From Lentimicrobiaceae bacterium (GTDB lineage: Bacteria > Bacteroidota > Bacteroidia > Bacteroidales > Lentimicrobiaceae): a stretch of DNA of 64,000 nt. Both the position numbers and the translations under genes were made by a program. Below, piece by piece: positions 10,401 to 18,480 of this stretch. The stretch is taken from contig JACJXH010000005.1 of NCBI GenBank assembly GCA_020636745.1, positions 124,001 through 188,000 of the forward strand. The letters are read 5' to 3'. The number at the start of each line of letters is the position of its first letter. The first letter of the stretch is position 1. The notes under the pieces are model-generated. The model had not been told where the DNA came from. It worked only from the letters and a program-made list of their open reading frames with translations, and ran no database searches.

Positions 10401-13400
10401 GGTGGTTACAACGGCGGTGTGAGGACCAGCACTGTTATCGGTTACCGTAAACGCTGGTGCTGTAATTACAGGATTGATACCCATATTGCCACTTACTGAA
10501 GTACTGGTTATTTCTGGGTTTTCTGTATCTTCTGTCCAGGTATAGGTAATACTCAATGGATTTGCTTCATTGCCGCAAGCATCGGTATATGTGGCGGTCC
10601 AGGTCTGGCTATAGAATATGCCGTTGTGTGTTGCGCCTTCTGTGCTTACCACAGGTACTATTACACCTGTGCTATTGTCTGTTCCCGTAAATTCAGGAGC
10701 TGATACTTCAGGATTACAACCTAAATCAGCGCTAACCGCTGTGGTGGAAAGTATCGGATTCTCTGTATCTTCTGTCCAGGTATAGGTGATGATTACCGGT
10801 TCTGCTACATTGCCCGAGGCATCGGTATAGGTGGCTGTCCAGGTCTGGCTGTATGAAGTTCCATTGTTGCTTGCACCACTGGTGGTCACCTCGGGAATAA
10901 TGCTGCCTTCACAGTTATCGGTACCCGTAAATTCAGGAGCTACTACTGTCGGATTACAACCTAAGTCTCCATTCTCTGCCAGAGTGGTAATTACTGGCGC
11001 AGTTATATCAGGAATGGTTGCTACTGTGTATGTTTCAGTTTTTGAGCATCCATTGTTATCAGTAATTACAACCTGATAAATACCTGACAAAATATTATTC
11101 AGATCTTCATTTTCACTCATAAAATCATTTGGCCCTGTCCAACTAAATGAAAAAGGACTAGTCCCTCCGGATAATGTAATATGAATAGAACCATCGGGAG
11201 TTGCAGGACAAGAATTATTAACAACTTCGACTGAAACGCTAATTTCTTCAGCGACAGCTATAATAATTTCATCCGAATTTGAACATCCATTTGCGCCTGT
11301 TACAGTAAGAGTATATGTAAAACTCCCTTCTGATTCTGGCGTAAATATTGGGTTTGCAATATTGGGATTGCTAAGGCCTGTTACAGGTGACCATGAATAT
11401 GACAATGTGCCACTCCCATTTGCATTTGCCGTTCCCTGCAATTGATATGTCTGACAATATCCTATGTTTGCATCTGCCCCGGCATATACATTCAATGGAG
11501 CAGGATTTACTATAATGGTTGAAGTTGCAGTGGCAGTACAACCGTTAGCTCCGGTTCCTGTTACAACATATGAAGTGTTGGAAGTTGGGCTGACCGAAAT
11601 TTCTGCGGTTGTAGCACCTCCTGGATTCCAACTATATGTTGCAGCACCGGAAGCGGTTAAAGTTGCACTTGAACCATAACATATTTCTGTTTCTAATGGT
11701 GAAACAGTAACAACAGGCGAAGGATTAACGGTTACAACAACCTGATCTGTAGAAGCACAGTTTCCTGATGCATTAGTTACAGTAAGTGTATAGGTTGTTG
11801 TTGTGGCAGGGCTGGCTATTGGATTAGCTATATTAGGGTTATTCAGACCCGTTGCCGGACTCCATGAATAGAGCACACCACCTGTGCCATTTAACTGAGT
11901 GCTCAAACCTGAGCAAATTGTCACATCTGAACCGGCATTTGCTACAATGGCAGAAGGGCTTCCAACAGTTGCCGAGCCAGAAACCGGATTATTGCAACTG
12001 CCTGGGTCACGAACCAAAATAGTATAATTACCAGCAACCAACCCGGTAAAAGTATTGGATGTTTGCCATGAAGTTCCATTATCTTTTGAATACTCATAAT
12101 TTCCTGAACCACCAGAAGCATTTACTGTAATGACTCCATTGCTCTGTCCGGAACATAAAGTATTTGTCGCTGAGATGGAAGATATTGTAACATTTTCATA
12201 AATGTGGATTACCTTTTCTACATAAACAATATTGGCATCACAGGGGCATGAATTACGCACTTTAACAATAAATGTCTCGGCATTGTCACCTGTTCCATCA
12301 TTCACAGCATAATAAGGTATTTCATAAGTTGCCTGGCCTGCAGGAATTGTAATTTGTGTAGGGAAAGGCTGTCCGTCAGCAGTAAGTATGTCGGTGCCAT
12401 TAACACTTGTTCCTGAAAGCAGAATATCTACTGTATAAGGCTCCGTTAAATCACTGGTTTGTCTGGTTACAACCAGTTTATTGTTTAAACAACCTTCAAA
12501 AATATTATTGTTGTTCAGTATATTATTACCAAAGTGTGTCAGAGTAAGTGTTTCTGAATTAAAGCTTTTAGCAGAAAGAAAAACTCCTGCATCCCATAGC
12601 TGATCAGAAGCATCAGCAACAGCCATTTTTATACGGTAGGTCTGACAAGGAATTACATTATATGTAGCTGTGAGCTCAACAGTGCTTCCATCAAATTGCA
12701 TCTTATTTGAGCCACTTGGATTATCAATATAATACTGAGCATTTTCTGCAGGAAAGCTAGCATGATAAACATTTGTACCTGATGGGTGGATTGTATTGAT
12801 TGAAACTGCAATGTTTCCGGGAATCGTCGCGAGATTTACTGCATTATTGGTATAAGGACCTGAAATACCAGGGCCACTGAGGAAAAAACCGAATGCATCA
12901 TTAAATTCAGTTTCACAATACTCAATATACTCTTCAGAAGCAAAAATGTATTTGAATTCAACTGTATTTCCGGCAGGAATAAAATCGAATTCGAGAACAG
13001 CTGCATCATACATTGTCCGGTTAGTTATACCTGCAAGATCTGGATCGCTTGCATTTGCATTCATTTTATCTGAATAACTACCTGAATTATTAGGGCCCAT
13101 TGCCGAACTGATTTTACCTGTTGACAGGATTAACCCTTCTTCAATAGGAAAATTTGATGTTCCTTTATTGAAATATCCAATCATCCTGTCTCCGGGATTA
13201 GATGACAAGCTGTAGTTGTTCCATGACCAGCTGTTATTATTATTCTTTTTATAATATCCAAAACGAATATTATCAGCCTGTAAACAACCGGTTACCAATA
13301 CATTTTTAACCAGTTCTGAAACCGACATGGCATTATAAGTTGAATTTTCTGCAACTGAAATAGATCCTGCAGGAGCCATTAATGCACCATTGCCCATATT

Positions 13401-13553
13401 TTCTCTGGGACCAGGATTAATAACTTCAGGAATCCTGACATGAACATTTTCATTTTGGGTCCCAAACTGAGCATTCACGTTTGTAATAACCAATAACGTA
13501 ATTATTGCCGACAGGATTACCTTAGCTCTTAAGCTGATAGTAAATGTTTTCAT
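7359..13553 (-). CDS. Giant type IX-secreted adhesin, N-terminal part (choice-of-anchor L, SprB-like, Ig/HYR repeats)
   Basis: Start of a gene that in intact form would span about 563-13553 (around 4,300 codons). It begins with a signal peptide (residues 1-28, ending NVNAQ). Next come a choice-of-anchor L domain (about 90-335, with YIFASEEYIEY), a Calx-beta-like segment (about 340-445), a SprB-type repeat (about 460-520), Ig/PKD-like modules (ANAGSDVTICSG; EICYGSSATL), a second SprB-like repeat (about 770-840), then HYR-like modules. The latter include three 240-residue super-repeats and three 85-residue repeats. The frame ends at 7359 only because of an extra base near 7385; reading continues in the next frame with matching sequence. 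The architecture is that of SprB/RemA-like surface adhesins, and a porP/sprF gene lies downstream. Expressed from a probable promoter at 13772-13802. Ligand unknown. Confidence 0.88.
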   Translation of the reverse strand: MKTFTISLRAKVILSAIITLLVITNVNAQFGTQNENVHVRIPEVINPGPRENMGNGALMAPAGSISVAENSTYNAMSVSELVKNVLVTGCLQADNIRFGYYKKNNNNSWSWNNYSLSSNPGDRMIGYFNKGTSNFPIEEGLILSTGKISSAMGPNNSGSYSDKMNANASDPDLAGITNRTMYDAAVLEFDFIPAGNTVEFKYIFASEEYIEYCETEFNDAFGFFLSGPGISGPYTNNAVNLATIPGNIAVSINTIHPSGTNVYHASFPAENAQYYIDNPSGSNKMQFDGSTVELTATYNVIPCQTYRIKMAVADASDQLWDAGVFLSAKSFNSETLTLTHFGNNILNNNNIFEGCLNNKLVVTRQTSDLTEPYTVDILLSGTSVNGTDILTADGQPFPTQITIPAGQATYEIPYYAVNDGTGDNAETFIVKVRNSCPCDANIVYVEKVIHIYENVTISSISATNTLCSGQSNGVITVNASGGSGNYEYSKDNGTSWQTSNTFTGLVAGNYTILVRDPGSCNNPVSGSATVGSPSAIVANAGSDVTICSGLSTQLNGTGGVLYSWSPATGLNNPNIANPIASPATTTTYTLTVTNASGNCASTDQVVVTVNPSPVVTVSPLETEICYGSSATLTASGAATYSWNPGGATTAEISVSPTSNTSYVVTGTGANGCTATATSTIIVNPAPLNVYAGADANIGYCQTYQLQGTANANGSGTLSYSWSPVTGLSNPNIANPIFTPESEGSFTYTLTVTGANGCSNSDEIIIAVAEEISVSVEVVNNSCPATPDGSIHITLSGGTSPFSFSWTGPNDFMSENEDLNNILSGIYQVVITDNNGCSKTETYTVATIPDITAPVITTLAENGDLGCNPTVVAPEFTGTDNCEGSIIPEVTTSGASNNGTSYSQTWTATYTDASGNVAEPVIITYTWTEDTENPILSTTAVSADLGCNPEVSAPEFTGTDNSTGVIVPVVSTEGATHNGIFYSQTWTATYTDACGNEANPLSITYTWTEDTENPEITSTSVSGNMGINPVITAPAFTVTDNSAGPHTAVVTTTGPQASGCSYSQTWTATYTDGCGNTAEPLSITYTWTEDSGLPVITTLAESGDLGCNPEVSAPEFTGTDNCEGSFTPEVTTTGASNNGTSYSQTWTATYTDASGNVAEPVIITYTWTEDTENPILSTTAVSADLGCNPEVSAPEFTGTDNSTGVIVPVVSTEGATHNGIFYSQTWTATYTDACGNEANPLSITYTWTEDTENPEITSTSVSGNMGINPVITAPEFTVTDNSAGPHTAVVTTTGPQASGCSYSQTWTATYTDGCGNTAEPLSITYTWTEDSGLPVITTLAESGDLGCNPEVSAPEFTGTDNCEGSFTPEVTTTGASNNGTSYSQTWTATYTDASGNVAEPVIITYTWTEDTENPILSTTAVSADLGCNPEVSAPEFTGTDNSTGVIVPVVSTEGATHNGIFYSQTWTATYTDACGNEANPLSITYTWTEDTENPEITSTSVSGNMGINPVITAPEFTVTDNSAGPHTAVVTTTGPQASGCSYSQTWTATYTDGCGNTAEPLSITYTWTEDSGLPVITTLAESGDLGCNPEVSAPEFTGTDNCEGSFTPEVTTMGAEVNGCYYTQTWTATYTDEGNNTAIPVSITYTWVEDHEPPVFAQAPGNASYECMSEVPAAGYLSWTDNCGGSGEVLGVDEISGEGCSQTITRTWSVEDACGNQASVSQTITILDETAPVFTVIPADLNVECDGNGNVEALENWLANVSATDACGEVEITNNFEGLSDGCGSTGSVTVTWTAMDECENTATTTATFTISDETAPVFTVIPADLNVECDGNGNVEALENWLANVSATDACGEVEITNDFEGLSDGCGSTGSVTVTWTAMDECENTATTTATFTITDETAPVFTVIPADLNVECDGNGNVEALENWLANVSATDACGEVEITNNFEGLSDGCGSTGSVTVTWTAMDECENTATTTATFTISDETAPVFINFPADITVECDNIPCYVLNPTASDNCDDDVRVVYNGERKIDILCNNSYTIKRSWTATDDCGNTIYFTSVYHCKRY
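7600..8370 (-). repeat. Three further 255-bp repeats
   Basis: Same unit as the array at 4216-7370 (cactcgtcca ends at 7660, 7915 and 8170), separated from it by one diverged HYR-like module at about 7374-7600 that reads VECDNIPCYVLNPTASDNCD. Confidence 0.92.
8821..10980 (-). repeat. Three tandem 720-bp super-repeats, almost identical
   Basis: The phrase agggttgtgattactggcaa recurs at 8821, 9541 and 10261. Each 720-bp unit encodes 240 residues made of three related ~80-residue modules (LGCNPEVSAPEFTGTDN; QTWTATYTD; SITYTWTED). Line-by-line comparison of copies 1 and 2 shows only a handful of differences (for example ggtatag/ggtatat, ggtggtc/agtggtc). The near-identity at DNA level points to recent duplication or gene conversion. 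A degenerate fourth start lies at 10981. Confidence 0.93.
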
Positions 13554-13929
13554 AACTATAATATTTAAACTACTTTTGTTTTCCTTTTTACTGCCAGGCG
13601 GCAGATTATCATCATCATGGCTACCAGTCTTACTTTACGCCTCCCCCCAGATTGGTAAAGTTTTAATTATTATTCAGCATTAAAGACCTGATTCAGTGTA
13701 TTTTAATTCTCAATCCCTGATTCAATTTGCCTCTTTTCAAAAATGCCTGATAGCGTAGATTTTGATTCGTACAAATTTATATTGACAAGTAAGTCTGCAC
13801 AATACGGTTTAATACTACTTTTAATTTTAGCCTTCAATTAAGCTGGTGGGTATTTATACGTACTGGTATTGTGAATCTGCATGTTAGAAATATGACATTT
13901 TAATTCTTATGTAATTTTTCAATATTTAT
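13554..13929. other. Intergenic region: adhesin leader
   Basis: 376 bp without a supported gene. Apart from the promoter at 13772-13802 it would give a leader of about 210 nt to the adhesin mRNA. On the minus strand the leader has a G-rich run (CTGGGGGGAGG around 13640-13650), CTTTAC/GTAAAG arms around it, and a small CTGCC/GGCAG stem at about 13590-13605. No known riboswitch was recognised. Confidence 0.5.
13772..13802 (-). promoter_or_regulatory. Bacteroidota-type promoter of the adhesin
   Basis: On the minus strand TTG (13802-13800), a 20-nt spacer and TAAATTTG (13779-13772) fit the -33 TTTG / -7 TAnnTTTG pattern. Transcription would start near 13765. Confidence 0.6.
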
Positions 13930-13962
13930 AAAATAAAAAAAAGCCACCCCGAAGGGCAGCTT
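13930..13962 (-). terminator. Terminator of the pseudouridine synthase gene
   Basis: On the minus strand AAGCTGCCC-TTCG-GGGTGGCTT is followed by TTTTTTATTT: a 9-bp stem (two G-T pairs) with a UUCG-type tetraloop and a U-tract, about 30 nt after the stop at 13990. Confidence 0.85.
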
Positions 13963-13989
13963 TACACTGCAAAAAATATATTCATTCTT

Positions 13990-15603
13990 TTAAATCATTT
14001 TCAAAAGATTCAGCTCATTTTCTTCCAGGAAGCGCCATCTGCCACGAGGAAGATCTTTTTTCGTAAGATTTCCAAAAGCAACCCTGTCGAGTTTAACAAC
14101 TTCGTATCCAAGCGATTCAAACAGTCTTCGAACAACCCTGTTGCGACCGGAATGAATAACAACACCAATGTTTTTCTTGTCATTGGAAGTCCCGGTATAT
14201 GCAATTTCGTCCACGGCCATCATTCCATCCTCCAGTTCAATACCTTCAGATAAGGTAAGCATGTCAGATTTTGCCAGTGCTTTATCCAGTTCAACATGAT
14301 AAACCTTTCGCACTTTATGTCCGGGGTGTGTCAGCTTTTTAGCCATATCACCATCATTGGTAAAGAGCAGCAAACCTGAAGTATTTCTGTCGAGTCTTCC
14401 AACAGGATAAATTCTCTCACGACATGCATCTTTCACCAGCATCATGACAGTATTTCGTTCCTGGGGATCATCTACTGTTGTGATATAACCTTTAGGCTTA
14501 TTCAAAAGCAGGTAAACTTTCTTTTCAATATTGAGTGTTTCTCCTCCAAACTGAACTTTATCCTCACGGGTTACTTTAACACCCAGCTCGGTTACAACTT
14601 TTCCGTTTACAGAAACGGCACCTGATTCAATAAGAGTATCAGCTTCACGTCGTGAGCAAATTCCCGAGTTAGCAATGAACTTATTTAACCGAATTGAGCC
14701 ATCATCACTATATCCCTTGCCGGATTTTGGCCTGGAAGTATCAGAAGGTTTGCGGTCGGCATATCTTCTTTCACGGGCTTCACCAGTTTCATCTTCACGT
14801 TTGAATGGTTTTGCAGGCCTGTTATCCCGAGAATCCTTATATGATCGTTCACCAGAAGGTTTTCTTTCTGAAAAATTCCGTTCACGGGGAGGCCTTGATT
14901 CTTCATCACGTTTCCAGGGTCGAGTTGGTTTGTCTTCGCGAGCCCCTCTGAATGGGCGCGAAGAAGTGGAAGCTTCATTTTCACTATCTGAAGGACGGCG
15001 GCTTTTGTAAGGCCTCTCGTCCGAAGGTTTATGGTCTGAAAATCTTTTGCCTCTGGGCGCGCCTGAATTATCCTCTTTTTTCCACGGACGTGATGGCTTG
15101 TCATCACGGTTGCCTCTGAATGGGCGCACTGAACCGGTTGATTCTCCTTCTCCCTCATCATTCCTGCGGCTTTTATAAGGCCGGTCGCCTGAAGGTTTGT
15201 AATCGGAAAATCTTTTTTCTCTGGGAGCTCCTGAATGCTCCTCCCTTTTCCAGGGGCGCGATGGTTTGTCTTCACGGGAACCTCTGAATGGGCGTGGCTC
15301 CCCTGTGGATTCTCCTTCAGCCGGACGACGACTCTTATATGGCCGGTCGCCTGCACTTTTATATGGGCGTGAAGAGCCTGCACCATCGTTCTTTGCTTCA
15401 TCAGAACTACGCTTTGTGTAGGGACGTTCACCACGGGGAGCATCACTGTTGTAGTTGTTATTTGATTTAAAACTACCGCGTCTGCCAGTTCCTGGTGTTC
15501 CTGGTGTTTTACCCTTGCCGGCGCGCCTTCCATCCGGGGCTCCATCGGGCTTTTTTCTTTTCTCAGGGCTTTCATCGCCGGAGAATCTTCTCATTGCATT
15601 CAT
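13990..15603 (-). CDS. rluB: 23S rRNA pseudouridine synthase, RsuA/RluB family, with long disordered N-terminal repeats
   Basis: The C-terminal ~235 residues form the enzyme: an S4 RNA-binding domain (IRLNKFIANSGICSRREAD) and a catalytic domain with GRLDRNTSGLLLF, whose Asp is the conserved nucleophile. It should isomerise a uridine in 23S rRNA, by analogy U2605 for RluB. The first ~290 residues are low-complexity and basic, built from about four degenerate ~50-residue repeats (RPYKSRR, RPFRG, KPSRPWKRE, APRxKRFSD). Such R/G/K-rich tails occur in Bacteroidota homologues and probably bind RNA. The start is set at 15603 (MNAMRRFSG) because a TAACTTTG promoter box at 15622-15629 rules out the in-frame ATG at 15645; ATG 15594 is also possible. 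Exact rRNA target not shown by the sequence. Confidence 0.88.
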   Translation of the reverse strand: MNAMRRFSGDESPEKRKKPDGAPDGRRAGKGKTPGTPGTGRRGSFKSNNNYNSDAPRGERPYTKRSSDEAKNDGAGSSRPYKSAGDRPYKSRRPAEGESTGEPRPFRGSREDKPSRPWKREEHSGAPREKRFSDYKPSGDRPYKSRRNDEGEGESTGSVRPFRGNRDDKPSRPWKKEDNSGAPRGKRFSDHKPSDERPYKSRRPSDSENEASTSSRPFRGAREDKPTRPWKRDEESRPPRERNFSERKPSGERSYKDSRDNRPAKPFKREDETGEARERRYADRKPSDTSRPKSGKGYSDDGSIRLNKFIANSGICSRREADTLIESGAVSVNGKVVTELGVKVTREDKVQFGGETLNIEKKVYLLLNKPKGYITTVDDPQERNTVMMLVKDACRERIYPVGRLDRNTSGLLLFTNDGDMAKKLTHPGHKVRKVYHVELDKALAKSDMLTLSEGIELEDGMMAVDEIAYTGTSNDKKNIGVVIHSGRNRVVRRLFESLGYEVVKLDRVAFGNLTKKDLPRGRWRFLEENELNLLKMI

Positions 15604-15621
15604 TGAAAATAGTTTAGCCTG

Positions 15622-15629
15622 CAAAGTTA
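15622..15629 (-). promoter_or_regulatory. -7 box of rluB
   Basis: TAACTTTG on the minus strand followed by CAGGC, a typical Bacteroidota -7 element, 18 nt before the ATG at 15603. No good -33 TTTG is visible. Confidence 0.6.
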
Positions 15630-15793
15630 GCGAAGTTATCAACACTTACACATTTAATAATATGGCTAAATGCCTATTATTTTTAGCCTTATATGCTTTT
15701 CCGAATCTAAACAAAATCAGAATAACTGAATCTTTTTTACGCTAAAATGCCCTATTTCAGCTATTTTTTCGTATATTCGTAATACTTTCAGAA

Positions 15794-16963
15794 ATGATTG
15801 AAAACAATTCTGAAACTGAAAACCTCAAAGTCATGGAACCCTCCGAAGATAAAATTATCGTCATTGCCCGCCATTCATATTCCAGGGCATTGTTGTTAAA
15901 ATCAAAACTGGAAGCTGAAGGAATTGATTGTTTTCTTTCACATCAAAATCTGCTACAGGCAACTATATCAGGTGGTGTAGAGATAAAAGTACGTTTGACA
16001 GATGTTGAAAAAGCGCTGAAAGTAATAGAACAATCGCTTTCAGAACACGGGACACAAAAAGAGGTTGCCGTTAAATCACTCCGAAGCGTGCGGAAGATCC
16101 TGGTTCCTATAGATTTCTCGGAAGGATCAACCAGAGCATGTAGCTTTGCGATTGGGCTGGCAGCCAAACTAAAGGCCGAAATCAAGCTTTTGCATGTGTA
16201 TTACAATCCAATCGTAGACATTGCCCCATTTGACACCAGCCATGCATATCAGATTAATCTGGTCAACTACCTTCACGAGACGGAACAGAATGCCAAAAGG
16301 CAATTGGCAACACTTGCTAAAGAACTGAAAGCAAAAGCATTAAAAACCAATCCGGATTTAAAAATTACTTATTCACTTGCCAATGGACTTGCGGCAGAGG
16401 AAATAGCAGCGGCCAGCCGAAAGTTCAAACCAGGTCTTATTGTTATTGGCACCCGGGGAATTGGAAACCAAACCAGTGGATTTCTCGGAAGTGTGACTGC
16501 AAAACTTATTCAGAAAACAGAAACACCAATCCTGGCTATTCCTGATCAAAGTCATTTTACCAGCCTCGACAAACTTAAAAATGTACTGTACGCATCTGAT
16601 TTCGACAAGTCTGACCACCTGGCCATGAGCAGATTAATCAATCTTTTACATCCTTTTAAGGTCAGAATTTTTTGCCTGCATGTAAGTGTAGGCGTAAAAA
16701 AATCATGGGATCAAGTAAAAATGGATAGTTTGAAAAAATTTATTTCCCATGAGTTCCCGAAAGAACCGGTTGCTTATGATATTGTGGTAAGCGATGATGT
16801 CATTAATGGGCTGGAGTCATACATCAGGAATAATTCTATTGATGTAATTGCGCTTACCAATCATAACCGAAGCCTTCTGTCAGGATTTTTCACGCCAAGC
16901 ATCACCAAAAAAGTGATGGCACGCATTAATAAACCATTATTTATTTTTAAGGCAATCGATTAG
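15794..16963 (+). CDS. DUF2007 domain fused to two universal stress protein domains
   Basis: 389 residues. Residues about 15-85 match the DUF2007 signal-transducing fold (IIVIARHSYSRALLLKSKLEAEG ... GGVEIKVRLTDVEKAL). Two UspA-type domains follow: one from about 100 to 255 beginning KILVPIDFSEGS, with an ATP-binding-type signature GTRGIGNQTSGFLGSVT, and one from about 260 to 389 (LKNVLYASDFDKSD ... NHNRSLLSGFF). The second domain has a degraded nucleotide loop, so the two may differ in ligand binding. Usp proteins are cytoplasmic stress-survival factors; DUF2007 is often linked to PII-like signalling. The start at 15794 could instead be the ATG at 15833 (MEPSEDK). The gene converges on yraN with only 4 bp between stops. 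Confidence 0.82.
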   Translation: MIENNSETENLKVMEPSEDKIIVIARHSYSRALLLKSKLEAEGIDCFLSHQNLLQATISGGVEIKVRLTDVEKALKVIEQSLSEHGTQKEVAVKSLRSVRKILVPIDFSEGSTRACSFAIGLAAKLKAEIKLLHVYYNPIVDIAPFDTSHAYQINLVNYLHETEQNAKRQLATLAKELKAKALKTNPDLKITYSLANGLAAEEIAAASRKFKPGLIVIGTRGIGNQTSGFLGSVTAKLIQKTETPILAIPDQSHFTSLDKLKNVLYASDFDKSDHLAMSRLINLLHPFKVRIFCLHVSVGVKKSWDQVKMDSLKKFISHEFPKEPVAYDIVVSDDVINGLESYIRNNSIDVIALTNHNRSLLSGFFTPSITKKVMARINKPLFIFKAID

Positions 16964-16967
16964 CAAA

Positions 16968-17330
16968 TTAAAGAACAGGATAAAATGCATCCTCAAGGTG
17001 ATTTATCCGCTTTGTACTGGAGTTTAAAATAATGGACACAATATCAAAACGGGCTTCGAGGCTTACGTTGTGCTTTTCGATATAGGCCTGCGTAGCTCTT
17101 ATCAGAAATCTTTGCTTGGCAGCATTCACAAATATTTCAGGCTCACCAAAAACTGAGGAACGCCTTGTTTTCACCTCTACAATTACCAGAAAATTTCCCT
17201 TTTCTGCTATGATATCAATTTCATCCTTACCAAAACGCCAATTGGTTTCCAGTATTTTAAACCCGTTATCGCGCAAGTGCTGTACCGCCATTTCTTCGCC
17301 CACCCGGCCCAGTTCATTGTGTTCTGCCAT
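16968..17330 (-). CDS. YraN family endonuclease-like protein (UPF0102)
   Basis: 120 residues, normal family length. It shows the restriction-endonuclease-like core: GRVGEEMAVQHL, then NWRFGKDEIDIIA with the catalytic-type Asp-Glu, and VIVEVKTRR with the E-x-K pair. The family is widespread, but its substrate is not established; a role in processing branched or damaged DNA has been suggested from the fold. It starts 12 bp after the LD-carboxypeptidase gene and is probably co-transcribed with it. Confidence 0.9.
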   Translation of the reverse strand: MAEHNELGRVGEEMAVQHLRDNGFKILETNWRFGKDEIDIIAEKGNFLVIVEVKTRRSSVFGEPEIFVNAAKQRFLIRATQAYIEKHNVSLEARFDIVSIILNSSTKRINHLEDAFYPVL

Positions 17331-17342
17331 AGAAAAGAGTTT

Positions 17343-18362
17343 TTATAAATTACCTGTCAGTAACGCTATCAGAAAATACAACAAAGCAAAAAACCCCAGA
17401 AAAAATATTCCGGGTTTTATCAGTTTCTTCAGATGCTTTCCATTGGCCATATCCTGGGCCGGCATAAATACCACACCAGCCTGTTGCGCAACATCCAGAA
17501 CTGCTTCGCGTCCCATCACCAATGGCATATTCTGCTGCAAATGTCCGGCAGGAAAACCAAACAACACAGGATACTTATAATTACGAACTGCTTCAGCAAT
17601 AATCTGTTCAGCACTTTTCCCAAATGGGATGCTGTTATCGCGCATTTCTGTCATTCCACCTACTATCAATCCGGCCAGATTTTCAAGTTTGCCGCTACGT
17701 TTCAGATTCATCATCATCCGATCAACATGATACAGATATTCATCCAGATCTTCAATAAACAATATCTTTCCATCAGTATCAATATCTGATGTTGTTCCTG
17801 AAAGGCTGTATAAAATGGAAAGATTACCTCCTGTTACAATTCCCTTTCCATGACCGTTGCGCGAGAGAGCACCGGCATTAATTGAATAAGATGGCGTTTC
17901 TCCAAAGAGACAATTTTTCAGCGCATTTACAGGTTGAAATTCTCCACCTGCCTGAGGAAAATTAACAGGCATGGTTGCATGCAAAGTTTCGATATTACAA
18001 TGCCGGTGAATATGCGAATGCAGCACCGTTATATCGCTATATCCGATAATCCATTTCGGATGCTTCTCAAATTGAGAAAAGTTCAGCATGTCAATAATTC
18101 TGACGGTGCCGTATCCTCCACGTGCACAAAAAATTGCCTTTATCTGTTGATTATCTAGCATAAGCTGAAAATCAGCAGCACGCATTTCGTCGCTTCCTGC
18201 AAACTGATGCTCAATTTCAAACAGATTGGGAGCGGATTCAACTACCAGACCCCATGACGATAAAAGGGCAATAGCCGGCTCAACTTCGCTGCGTGAAATT
18301 TTTCTTGCTGTAGCCACAATACCAACCCTGTCGCCTGGCTGTAAAAATGGAGGTGTAATCAT
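17343..18362 (-). CDS. LD-carboxypeptidase (peptidase S66) with a C-terminal membrane segment
   Basis: 339 residues. S66 (LdcA/MccF) hallmarks are visible: PGDRVGIVATARKIS at the N-terminus, ICARGGYGTVRIIDML, the nucleophile region IIGYSDITVLH with the catalytic serine, FIEDLDEYLYHVDRMM with the catalytic glutamate, and FGFPAGHLQQNMP with the histidine. LdcA removes the terminal D-alanine of murein tetrapeptides during peptidoglycan recycling in the cytoplasm. Unlike usual ~300-residue members, this one ends in a hydrophobic stretch (FFLGFFALLYFLIALL), suggesting a tail anchor. No signal peptide. A TACCTTTG box lies at 18381-18388. Confidence 0.9.
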   Translation of the reverse strand: MITPPFLQPGDRVGIVATARKISRSEVEPAIALLSSWGLVVESAPNLFEIEHQFAGSDEMRAADFQLMLDNQQIKAIFCARGGYGTVRIIDMLNFSQFEKHPKWIIGYSDITVLHSHIHRHCNIETLHATMPVNFPQAGGEFQPVNALKNCLFGETPSYSINAGALSRNGHGKGIVTGGNLSILYSLSGTTSDIDTDGKILFIEDLDEYLYHVDRMMMNLKRSGKLENLAGLIVGGMTEMRDNSIPFGKSAEQIIAEAVRNYKYPVLFGFPAGHLQQNMPLVMGREAVLDVAQQAGVVFMPAQDMANGKHLKKLIKPGIFFLGFFALLYFLIALLTGNL

Positions 18363-18380
18363 TGACTATTTTTTATCATT

Positions 18381-18388
18381 CAAAGGTA
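18381..18388 (-). promoter_or_regulatory. -7 box of the LD-carboxypeptidase/yraN operon
   Basis: TACCTTTG on the minus strand, 18 nt before the ATG at 18362. A TTG lies 18 nt upstream (18409-18407), slightly close for a -33 element. Confidence 0.55.
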
Positions 18389-18459
18389 AGACTTTCTGTT
18401 ACTTTTCAATTTAGAATCATTCTATCATTATTTACGATTTTTGTTTATTATCCTATCTG

Positions 18460-18467
18460 TATATTTG
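18460..18467 (+). promoter_or_regulatory. -7 box of csaA
   Basis: TATATTTG, 13 nt before the ATG at 18481. TTTG at 18440-18443 is only 16 nt upstream, so the -33 assignment is uncertain. Confidence 0.5.
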
Positions 18468-18480
18468 TTGAAAAAGCGAA

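Noticed and set aside
1670..10980. Regular repeats as a possible CRISPR array
   Set aside because: Units of 252, 255 and 720 bp are coding and contiguous; there are no short repeats with unique spacers.
14685..15575. Alternative-frame 296-codon open frame inside the pseudouridine synthase gene
   Set aside because: Out-of-frame reading of the low-complexity tail; the overlapping frame has S4 and catalytic motifs and the promoter.
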